NCBI GenBank assembly: GCA_031279715.1
Contig: JAITHY010000231.1
Coordinates: 1-5,373, forward strand
DNA: 5,373 nt
Reading direction: 5' to 3'
From: Verrucomicrobiales bacterium
Lineage (GTDB): Bacteria > Verrucomicrobiota > Verrucomicrobiia > Methylacidiphilales > JAAUTS01
Shown in pieces: positions 1-5,372 of this stretch. The notes beneath the pieces were generated by a model. That model was not told the DNA's origin, made no database searches, and saw only the letters and a list, made by a program, of their open reading frames with translations. The position numbers were made by a program, and so were the translations under genes. The stretch's first letter is position 1; every line of letters starts with the position of its first letter.

Positions 1-1
1 C

Positions 2-103
2 CGAGCCGGTTTTTTTTGCGCCGCAAACACCCCCCGCCAAAACCACACTGTCAGCGGCGCGGGTCTCCGCCAGCAAATCCCCAATTATCATTTTATTTTT
101 CAT
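2..103 (-). CDS. Unidentified protein, N-terminal 34 codons (runs off left edge)
   Basis: An open frame on the minus strand begins with ATG (complement of 101-103) and stays open for 34 codons to the window edge. It reads MKNKMIIGDLLAETRAADSV and then VLAGVFAAQKKPAR. It is divergent from the gene at 182, and a GGGAG lies about 12 bases upstream, the only Shine-Dalgarno-like sequence before any start here. The frame contains one copy of the GCTGAC word (50-55), read as the codons GCT GAC (Ala-Asp), as in the confident genes. I do not recognise the family from this fragment. Being opposite a ketoacyl synthase/ACP operon, it could belong to the same pathway, but that is inference. The start could be the second Met (codon 5). 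Confidence 0.5.
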   Translation of the reverse strand, partial: MKNKMIIGDLLAETRAADSVVLAGGVCGAKKTGS

Positions 104-181
104 CTAAACATCGCGCTCCCGCAAAGTTACAAGTCCGCTGAATTACATTGGCAACCCCTTCGTAATCAATAAACTATTCAC
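104..181. promoter_or_regulatory. Divergent intergenic spacer with possible back-to-back promoters
   Basis: This 78-base spacer separates the divergent starts at 103 (minus) and 182 (plus), so it should hold both promoters. On the plus strand, TTGGCA (148-153), 16 bases and TAAACT (170-175) resemble -35/-10 boxes. Transcription would then start at or next to the ATG at 182, giving a leaderless or nearly leaderless mRNA. On the minus strand, TTGCCA (complement of 149-154), 17 bases and TGTAAC (complement of 126-131) form a second candidate, so the two -35 boxes would overlap almost completely. The boxes were found by eye against the sigma-70 consensus, and many bacteria of this type use other consensus sequences. 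No GCTGAC word lies in the spacer. Confidence 0.3.
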
Positions 182-637
182 ATGTCCACGCCGCTGACCG
201 TCAACAACTACAAAGCCTTGCGCCTGATGTCCCGCCCCGCGCGGCAGACGCTGGATGCGCTCCTGCAAGCCGCCGCTGACGCTCACCTCAACTTGGCAAC
301 TTATTCGCCAACCCGCGCCGTCATCGTCAGCGCCGACGGCTACGATCCTCTCTCCGCCGAACTCCGCGCCGCTGACGCTGACCTCAATTATCCCCAACTT
401 CGCCGCAACACCAACCCGCTCTGGCTGCTAAAAATCCTGCCGAACATGCCCGCATCCCACTTCGCCATCCTCACCAAATCAGGCGCCCCCAGCCACACCG
501 TCGCTGACCGCGCCCAAGCCGCGCAACTCGCCCGCTCCCTCATCAGCAGCGGCGAAGCCGACACCGTCCTCCACGCCGATATCCCCACCGTCAGCGCCAC
601 AATTTTTTCCGTGTGCTCCACACCCTCCGTGAGCTAA
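182..637 (+). CDS. Ketoacyl-synthase-like N-terminal-type protein lacking the active-site Cys
   Basis: This 151-residue protein resembles the N-terminal part of beta-ketoacyl synthases, in the manner of the short Ketoacyl-synt_2-type proteins of aryl-polyene and type II synthase clusters. Residues 11-20 (KALRLMSRPA) and the stretch 79-107 (NPLWLLKILPNMPASHFAI, then a GAPSHTV motif) match the usual NP..L..LPNM.A.H.AI...G..HTV pattern. Residues 115-130 (with SSGEADTVL) match the conserved G-E-A-D helix. Where a working synthase has the TACASG nucleophile, this protein reads ADRAQA, so it cannot condense on its own; a partner, chain-length-factor-like or scaffolding role is inferred. An in-frame TAA at 170-172 fixes the start at 182 or the internal Met16. 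The last ten residues (FSVCSTPSVS) look unnatural. After the six-T run at 603-608, the -1 frame encodes FRVLHTLRELK and stops at 642, so a one-base indel is possible. It is the first gene of a four-gene operon. Confidence 0.7.
   Translation: MSTPLTVNNYKALRLMSRPARQTLDALLQAAADAHLNLATYSPTRAVIVSADGYDPLSAELRAADADLNYPQLRRNTNPLWLLKILPNMPASHFAILTKSGAPSHTVADRAQAAQLARSLISSGEADTVLHADIPTVSATIFSVCSTPSVS
272..387 (+). repeat. Near-identical 20-base direct repeat inside the KS-like gene
   Basis: Positions 272-291 and 368-387 match at 19 of 20 bases. The single difference is C at 284 against G at 380. They are 96 bases apart, so in the same reading frame, and encode AADAHLN (residues 31-37) and AADADLN (residues 63-69). 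Each begins with the GCTGAC word, and the second copy contains two of the words in tandem (371-382). This is either an internal duplication or a by-product of the abundance of the word. Confidence 0.5.
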
Positions 638-646
638 AGTAACCGC

Positions 647-919
647 ATGATTTTCGATGAAATTCTCTCCAGCGTGAAAGACGAAATCGCCGCGACACTG
701 AACATGAAAAAAGACGACATCGCTGACGGCGCACTCCTGGTCGGCGGCCTGGGCGCGGAGTCCATTGATTTCATCGACCTCACTTTTCGCCTCGAAAAAC
801 GCTTCCAACTTGAAATCCCCGAGGGCGAATTGTTCGAGTCCGACGCGCATCCCGCCGTGACGCTGACAGTCATCGCTGTCGCCGAGTATATCTTCAACAA
901 ACTCGCCGTCGAATCGTGA
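647..919 (+). CDS. Acyl carrier protein
   Basis: This 90-residue acidic protein has the size and shape of an acyl carrier protein, which holds growing acyl chains on 4'-phosphopantetheine. The attachment serine is Ser39 in LGAESIDFIDL, the position of the usual DSL motif. Helix II continues as TFRLEKRFQLEIPEGELF, which is typical of type II fatty acid and aryl-polyene carriers (RLEKRF.I.IP..EL). Residues 1-25 form the predicted first helix and residues 70-88 the last. It starts 9 bases after the preceding stop and overlaps the next gene by four bases (GTGA), so carrier and condensing enzyme are probably translationally coupled. It has no Shine-Dalgarno sequence. Two GCTGAC words (722-727, 862-867) fall in it, read as Ala-Asp and Leu-Thr. 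It is probably dedicated to this operon's pathway and not the housekeeping AcpP, although that cannot be excluded from sequence alone. Confidence 0.92.
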   Translation: MIFDEILSSVKDEIAATLNMKKDDIADGALLVGGLGAESIDFIDLTFRLEKRFQLEIPEGELFESDAHPAVTLTVIAVAEYIFNKLAVES

Positions 920-2019
920 AGCCGCGCGTCATCATCAGCGGCATCGGCATCGTCTCGCCCTATGGCATCGGCATGGAAATTTTCCGGCAAAATATTCGCC
1001 GGGGAAAATCCGCCGTCCGTCCCCTTGCCCACTTGCCTCACCCCGGCGCGCCGGTCTCGGCGCCGCGCTTCAACGTCAGCGGCAAGGCGGCGCAAATGGC
1101 CCTGACGGCGGCGCGGGAGGCATGGACGGACGCCCGCGTCCCCGCTGACAGTCGCGCCGCGTTATGCTGCTCAATCGGTTGGCACGAAAAACCGGAACCG
1201 CAATCGCTCGCTGACGGTGAACAGTTGCTGGCGAACCATTTCCACATCAACGGCACAGTCTTGTCCAACTTCTCCGCCTGCGCCGCGAGCACCATGTCCA
1301 TCGGCAACGCCTGCCGTCTGCTCGCTGACGGTGACGCCGACTTCGTCCTCGCCGGCGGCGCGGACTCACGCCTGCACACGCTCGGCGCGCTCGGCTACGA
1401 ATTGCTCGGCGCGCTGGCGAAGGAACTTTGCCGGCCATTCGACCGCGACCGCGACGGCTTCGTCATGGGCGAGGGCGCGGCATTTTTTGTTTTGGAGCGC
1501 CATGAACAAGCCCGGCGGCGCGGCGTCAAAATTTACGGTGAAATTTTATCCCACGCCGCCAACTGCGACGCTCACCGGCTCACTGACCCCGATCCGACCG
1601 GCAGCGCCGCCGCCGCGTGCATTCGCCTGGCACTCACGCGCGCCGGCTTGCAACCCGATCAACTCGACTATCTCAACGCCCACGGCACCGGCACCGCCGC
1701 CAATGACGCCGCCGAAATCAACGCGCTGACACTGGCTCTCGGCGACATCGCCCGCCAACGTCCGATTTCATCCTGCAAGCCAATGTTCGGCCACCTCTCC
1801 ATGGCGGCGGGGGCCATGGAACTTGCCGCGTCACTGTCAGCGTTGCGCGACGGCGTGCTGCCGCCAACGCTGAACTGCGCGCACCCCGCGTGGGATGGCT
1901 TCGACTACGTCCCGCTGACGGCGAGAAAAACCAACGCGCGGATTTTTTTAAAAAACTCCCTCGGCTTTGGCGGGCAAAACGCCTGTTTGGTTGTTGAAGT
2001 TTTCCCGCGCAACTTGTAA
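916..2019 (+). CDS. Beta-ketoacyl-[ACP] synthase (FabF/KS-II type)
   Basis: This enzyme catalyses decarboxylative Claisen condensation of an acyl group with malonyl-ACP. At 367 residues it is somewhat shorter than FabF (about 410). The thiolase-fold catalytic set is complete: Cys122 in SACAAS, His256 in NAHGTGT, Lys288 in SCKPMFGH and His293 in the same motif. Other family marks are RPFDRDRDGFVMGEGA (residues 173-188) and a C-terminal NSLGFGGQNA (347-356), where most synthases have NSFGFGGTNA. The GTG start overlaps the ACP stop (GTGA). The missing length falls mostly in the N-terminal half, as in synthases of small dedicated clusters. Together with the cysteine-less relative at 182 it looks like a KS plus degenerate-partner pair. 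Six GCTGAC words lie in the gene: five sense (1144, 1210, 1324, 1725, 1914) plus 1836 antisense, with a further antisense copy at 1075. The product of the pathway cannot be deduced. Confidence 0.93.
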   Translation: MKPRVIISGIGIVSPYGIGMEIFRQNIRRGKSAVRPLAHLPHPGAPVSAPRFNVSGKAAQMALTAAREAWTDARVPADSRAALCCSIGWHEKPEPQSLADGEQLLANHFHINGTVLSNFSACAASTMSIGNACRLLADGDADFVLAGGADSRLHTLGALGYELLGALAKELCRPFDRDRDGFVMGEGAAFFVLERHEQARRRGVKIYGEILSHAANCDAHRLTDPDPTGSAAAACIRLALTRAGLQPDQLDYLNAHGTGTAANDAAEINALTLALGDIARQRPISSCKPMFGHLSMAAGAMELAASLSALRDGVLPPTLNCAHPAWDGFDYVPLTARKTNARIFLKNSLGFGGQNACLVVEVFPRNL

Positions 2020-2031
2020 CTTACGCTGTCC

Positions 2032-3018
2032 ATGACGAACTCTAAATTCCCCTGGTCGCTGATCGTGCGCTTCGCCGTCACCGTCGGTGTTCTGGTATTC
2101 GTCTATGTCGCCAACCGCGACGGCTGGCCGGAATTTCGCCGCGACTTGCGACACGCACACCCCGCGTGGCTCCTCGCCGCGTTTGCCAGCTACGCGCTCA
2201 CCAACCTGCTCGGCATCTGGCGCTGGCACATCCTGCTCGACAACTGCGGCGCCCGCCTGCCGTTCGCGCAAACCCTCCGCCTCGCCATGAGTGGCCTCTT
2301 CACCAACAACTTCCTTCCCGGCGCGATGAGCGGCGACGTCATCAAAGCCATCTACGCCGCCCGCGCCCAGCCCGCCAAAAAACCCACCGTCATCATGTCC
2401 ATCGTCATGGAACGACTGCTCGGCTTCGCCGCCATGTTCATCGTCTCAACGGCGCTGATACTGAACCGCTACGACAAGCTTTGCGCCACGCCGCTGACCA
2501 ACATCAGCGTGCATGTTTATCTCGCGTTATTCGCCGCCGGCATCATTTTGCTGGCGCTGACCAAGTGGACGCGTATCAGCCTCGTCCTGCCGTTCTGGAA
2601 AAAACTCCCCTTCCGCTCATGGCTGGCGGAAGCGGGGCAAGCTTACAAAATCTTCATCCGCCATCCCGCCTGCTTTTGGGGCGGCATGGCGCTGTCAGCG
2701 TTGGCGCACCTGTTTTTGATTCTGGTGTTTTATTTCATCTCGCTGGCGCTGACAATGAACCTTAACTTCTTTGACCTCACCGCCGTGCTGCCGTTCATCG
2801 CCATCCTGACCATCATCCCCGCCACCATCAACGGCTTCGGCATCCGCGAGATTGCCTTTCAAGAATTTTTATTGTTCGCCGGCATGACCGCCACCTCATC
2901 AACCGCGCTGTCCCTCTGCGGCGGCTTCATCATCATCGCCTTCGGACTGCTCGGCGGGCCGGTTTACCTGCGTTACCAAACCATGCCCGCTCAAAAATTG
3001 CCAAATCATTCCCGCTGA
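2032..3018 (+). CDS. YbhN/AglD-type flippase-like integral membrane protein (UPF0104, LPG_synthase_TM)
   Basis: This 328-residue polytopic membrane protein has the marks of the lysylphosphatidylglycerol-synthase transmembrane/flippase-like family. NNFLPGAMSGDVIKA (residues 92-106) is the most conserved block, followed by MERLLG (126-131) and NGFGIREIAF (267-276). Hydrophobic segments are visible near residues 8-27, 44-63, 120-144, 158-177, 213-241, 249-266 and 283-313. Family members are linked to moving lipids or lipid-linked sugars, or to lipid modification. In this operon it may handle the lipid made by the ACP and ketoacyl synthase, which is inference. It starts 12 bases after the previous stop with no Shine-Dalgarno sequence. 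Its stop codon TGA (3016-3018) sits inside a GCTGAC word (3014-3019). The last 120 bases overlap waaA on the other strand. The transmembrane reading of that overlap makes this strand the constrained one there. Confidence 0.88.
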   Translation: MTNSKFPWSLIVRFAVTVGVLVFVYVANRDGWPEFRRDLRHAHPAWLLAAFASYALTNLLGIWRWHILLDNCGARLPFAQTLRLAMSGLFTNNFLPGAMSGDVIKAIYAARAQPAKKPTVIMSIVMERLLGFAAMFIVSTALILNRYDKLCATPLTNISVHVYLALFAAGIILLALTKWTRISLVLPFWKKLPFRSWLAEAGQAYKIFIRHPACFWGGMALSALAHLFLILVFYFISLALTMNLNFFDLTAVLPFIAILTIIPATINGFGIREIAFQEFLLFAGMTATSSTALSLCGGFIIIAFGLLGGPVYLRYQTMPAQKLPNHSR

Positions 3019-4281
3019 CACTCTCCCCGCGCCAAGATTTTTCTCAAACACCCGCCGCGCCGCCGCGCCATATCGCTCACGAACAGCGGCGTCCGCCAGC
3101 AATTCGCTGACGGTCACCCGCAATTCCGCCGCGTCGCGCACTTGAATCAACGCGCCTTCCCTCACGAACAGCGCCGCCAACCGCGCGAAGTTCTGCGTAT
3201 TCAACCCCACCACCACCGGCTTGCCCGCGCGTGCCGCCTCAATAAAATTTTGCCCGCCCTTGCCGCATAAACTTTTGCCGACAAAGTTCACCGTGCCCAG
3301 TTCATACAACGAGCGCAGGACTCCGGTCATGTCCGACAGCAGCACGTCCGGCGCCACGGTCAGCGTCGCCGTCAATTCACTTTGCCGCGCCACGCTGACA
3401 TTGAACTCGCGGCACAATTCCGCAATCTCCCCGCTCCGCTCAAAATGCCGCGGCGCGAGCACCAGCCGCAAATCCGGAAAAGTTTTTTTCAACTCCGCAA
3501 ACAATTCCAAAAAAATCCGCTCCTCACCCGCGAAGGTGCTGCCCGCCAACACCACACGGTCAGCGTCCCGCCAGCCAAGTCGCGCCCGCAATCGCTCCGC
3601 CAGGCCGCTGTCCGTCACCGCCAGCTGCGCCACGTCAAACTTCATGCTGCCCGCGTTGAAAATCGCATGCGCCGGAAAACCCGCGCCTACCAGCCGCGAA
3701 ACCTCCTCCTCATTCTGCGCCACAATCAGCGACAGTCTGCTCAAAACCGGACGCGCCATTTTTTTGAATTTTACAAACCGCCCATACGACCTGTCCGACA
3801 GCCGCGCGTTCAGCAACCAAACCGGAACGCCACGGTCAGCGGCCTGCCAAACATAATTCGGCCAGATTTCCTGCTCCATCAAAATTAGCAGGCACGGACA
3901 AATCCGCTTGAATGCCCGGCTCACGGTCAGCCATAAATCCACCGGATTATAAAGCAATACCAAATGTTCATCCTCCAACCGCCGCCCGACTTCCCGTCCC
4001 GTCACCGTCGTGGTGGTGATGACAATGTCCAAATCCCCGCGCCGCGCCCGCAATTCCCGCGCCAACACCGACGCCAGCATCATCTCACCAACGCTGACAG
4101 CGTGAATCCAAACGGGATTTTTCAACGCCGCCAACCGAGCCGCCAACTCATCCGAATAAATCCCCAGCCGTTCCCCAAACGCCCGGCTTGCCCGTCCGCG
4201 CCTCCACATCCGCCACAAGTAGTACGGCGCCGCCAGCGCGAGGGCAAATGGAAAAACAATGTTGTAAAAAAGCCTGATCAT
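2899..4281 (-). CDS. waaA: 3-deoxy-D-manno-octulosonic acid (Kdo) transferase
   Basis: WaaA/KdtA transfers Kdo from CMP-Kdo to lipid IV-A at the inner face of the inner membrane, the first step of LPS core assembly. Residues 3-24 are a hydrophobic membrane anchor followed by a basic patch (RMWRRGR). HAVSVGE (60-66) carries the catalytic glutamate, Glu66. Further family marks are LMEQEIWPNYV (134-144), LLNARLSDRSYGRF (156-169), NAGSMKFD (209-216), LAGSTFAGEE (245-254), APRHFERSGE (276-285) and VGKSLCGKGGQNFIEAARAG (334-353), in the position of the usual GG-H-N nucleotide-sugar motif with Gln for His. The length is 460, against about 420-430 in the family. The excess is the tail after about residue 430 (low complexity, acidic, GDDDEAAAEG), which is antisense to the flippase gene and probably non-functional read-through. 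It lies 15 bases after the recombinase stop. Confidence 0.95.
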   Translation of the reverse strand: MIRLFYNIVFPFALALAAPYYLWRMWRRGRASRAFGERLGIYSDELAARLAALKNPVWIHAVSVGEMMLASVLARELRARRGDLDIVITTTTVTGREVGRRLEDEHLVLLYNPVDLWLTVSRAFKRICPCLLILMEQEIWPNYVWQAADRGVPVWLLNARLSDRSYGRFVKFKKMARPVLSRLSLIVAQNEEEVSRLVGAGFPAHAIFNAGSMKFDVAQLAVTDSGLAERLRARLGWRDADRVVLAGSTFAGEERIFLELFAELKKTFPDLRLVLAPRHFERSGEIAELCREFNVSVARQSELTATLTVAPDVLLSDMTGVLRSLYELGTVNFVGKSLCGKGGQNFIEAARAGKPVVVGLNTQNFARLAALFVREGALIQVRDAAELRVTVSELLADAAVRERYGAAARRVFEKNLGAGRVSAGMIWQFLSGHGLVTQVNRPAEQSEGDDDEAAAEGQRG

Positions 4282-4296
4282 AAGCGCACGGTATTG

Positions 4297-5253
4297 TCAC
4301 GCGCGCGGATGCGCTTGACGATAACTTTTTTTCAACCGCTCCGCCGTGACTTGCGTGTACACTTGCGTCGTGGACAAATTTGCGTGGCCGAGCAACTCCT
4401 GCACCCCGCGCAAGTCCGCGCCGTGGTCGAGCAGGTGCGTGGCGAAAGTATGTCGCAGCTTGTGGGGAGAAATTTTCACATCCAACCCCGCGTAAACCAA
4501 ATACCGTTTGAATAAAATTTGCACCATTCGCGCCGTCAGCGGCGAGCCGTTCGGACTGACAAACAGCGGCTCGCACAAGCGCAGTCGCTCAGGCAGTTGC
4601 TCTCGGTACTCGCGGAGGGCCGCCAGCGCCGGCTCGCCGAGGATGACCATGCGCTCCTTTCTCCCCTTGCCCACGACACGGGCGAATTTTTCGCGGAAAT
4701 TCACATCGCGCAATTTCAATCCGACCAACTCGCTGACACGCACCCCGGTGCTGTAGAAACATTCCAAAATCGCCGTGTCGCGCAAATACTGCCACTTCGC
4801 CAGCCGCCGCCCGCGTCCACACTGTTTTCTCTGCCGCCGTTCTTTCCACAACGCCAGCGGTGAGGACAAAAATTTCAGCGCCTGTTCCTCGCTCATGAAC
4901 AGCGGCAAGCGTTTGTTTTTCGACGGCAATTGCAAGTCGCGCAACGGATTTTCCCGCGTGTGCCCAACCCGTGTCAAAAATTTGTAAAATGAGCGCAACG
5001 CCGAGAAACGCAACCGCACCGACGCCGGACTGAGCCGCTGCCGCACGGAAAGTTGATACAAGTATCGGCGAAAATCCGTCACCGTCAGCGCACGCCAGTT
5101 TTTATCCGCCAACAATGCACTCGCCTCCCGCAACGTTTGCCCGTAATTCCTCAGCGTCAGCGGCGAAAAACCCTTGCTGACGGTCAGGTGTTGCAAAAAT
5201 TCCACCGCCCATTCTTGCGGTTCAAGGTAGGCGGGTTTTGTCTCCGGTTCCAT
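4297..5253 (-). CDS. xerC: Tyrosine recombinase, XerC/XerD type
   Basis: Site-specific tyrosine recombinase of the kind that resolves chromosome dimers at dif with FtsK. Its length is 318 residues (XerC and XerD are about 300). Residues 12-105 form the N-terminal core-binding (SAM-like) domain, with SPLTLRNY and the LRSFYKFL helix. The catalytic domain has all expected residues: Arg172 (STGVRVSEL), lysine in GKGRKER (195-201), His264 and Arg267 (SPHKLRHTFATHLL), His290 (LLGHANLSTTQVYT) and the nucleophile Tyr299. An unusual basic stretch at residues 136-153 (with KERRQRKQCGRGRR) is inserted at the domain junction, where relatives have a short linker. It starts 5 bases after the upstream gene and ends 15 bases before waaA, so all three are probably co-transcribed. 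XerC and XerD cannot be told apart with certainty without a tree. A chromosomal housekeeping role is favoured because no mobile-element genes are nearby. Confidence 0.93.
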   Translation of the reverse strand: MEPETKPAYLEPQEWAVEFLQHLTVSKGFSPLTLRNYGQTLREASALLADKNWRALTVTDFRRYLYQLSVRQRLSPASVRLRFSALRSFYKFLTRVGHTRENPLRDLQLPSKNKRLPLFMSEEQALKFLSSPLALWKERRQRKQCGRGRRLAKWQYLRDTAILECFYSTGVRVSELVGLKLRDVNFREKFARVVGKGRKERMVILGEPALAALREYREQLPERLRLCEPLFVSPNGSPLTARMVQILFKRYLVYAGLDVKISPHKLRHTFATHLLDHGADLRGVQELLGHANLSTTQVYTQVTAERLKKSYRQAHPRA

Positions 5254-5258
5254 GAAAA

Positions 5259-5372
5259 CTAACCGAGTGTTTTTCTGGCTGTTTTCCTGAACGATTTGCG
5301 CGGTCTCGCCTCGCGCGGAGGAAATTCAAACGTGGTTTTGCCGTCAGACTTCAATACCAGGCGCGCCTTGAA
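5259..5372 (-). CDS. Unidentified basic protein, C-terminal 37 codons (runs off right edge)
   Basis: A minus-strand frame enters from the right edge and ends with TAG (complement of 5259-5261), five bases before the recombinase ATG, as expected for an operon. The visible residues are FKARLVLKSDGKTTFEFPP and then REARPRKSFRKTARKTLG. The last 18 residues are strongly basic and look like a disordered tail. The hydrophobic-polar alternation in RLVLKSDGKTTFEF suggests beta strands. I do not recognise the family. It contains no GCTGAC word: 5341-5348 reads GTCAGA, one base off. The short gap to xerC and the lack of any alternative frame support it as a real gene. Confidence 0.6.
   Translation of the reverse strand, partial: FKARLVLKSDGKTTFEFPPREARPRKSFRKTARKTLG

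Larger units (their letters stand above)
50..5181. repeat. Dispersed hyper-abundant DNA word, consensus CGCTGAC[ACG]GT[GC]A (34 copies of GCTGAC core)
   Basis: GCTGAC or its complement GTCAGC occurs 34 times. Plus-strand copies start at 193, 275, 371, 377, 503, 722, 862, 1144, 1210, 1324, 1725, 1914, 2493, 2556, 2748, 3014, 3106, 3394, 4093, 4732 and 5176. Minus-strand copies (GTCAGC) start at 50, 326, 590, 1075, 1836, 2694, 3359, 3559, 3835, 3926, 4535, 5084 and 5156. My base-composition estimate is 3-4. C precedes the core in 32 of 34. The next base is A 11, C 9, G 14 and T 0 times; the base after is G in about two thirds, then T in about 24. Copies lie in every gene except the 5259 fragment, and the longest gap is about 574 bases (1919-2493). 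The sister words are rare on both strands: GCTGAA about 4, GCTGAT about 7, GCTGAG about 1. Counts are by eye. Confidence 0.85.

Noticed and set aside
182..637. Pseudogene remnant of a full ketoacyl synthase
   Set aside because: The frame is intact for 150 codons, the spacing to the ACP is operon-like, and a complete synthase lies two genes on; a short degenerate partner is more likely, apart from the possible 3' indel.
479..1095. Minus-strand frames of 123 and 153 codons across the ACP and synthase start
   Set aside because: They are shadows. The plus strand has the ACP phosphopantetheine motif and the synthase N-terminus.
2166..2765. 199-codon plus-strand frame inside the flippase gene
   Set aside because: It is an out-of-frame shadow rich in Arg, His and Pro; the other frame encodes a clear multi-pass membrane protein.
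3000..3060. Rho-independent terminator between the convergent operons
   Set aside because: No GC-rich hairpin with a T run was seen, and the two genes overlap so there is no spacer.
3221..3888. Long plus-strand open frames (211 and 168 codons) opposite waaA
   Set aside because: They are antisense to a complete Kdo transferase with conserved motifs, are rich in Arg, Pro and Ser as typical of GC-rich shadow frames, and show no recognisable domain.
50..5181. The repeated word as a known uptake sequence, Chi, KOPS or HIP1
   Set aside because: Its sequence does not match Neisseria DUS, Haemophilus USS, E. coli Chi or KOPS, or HIP1 (GCGATCGC); only the pattern of abundance is similar.
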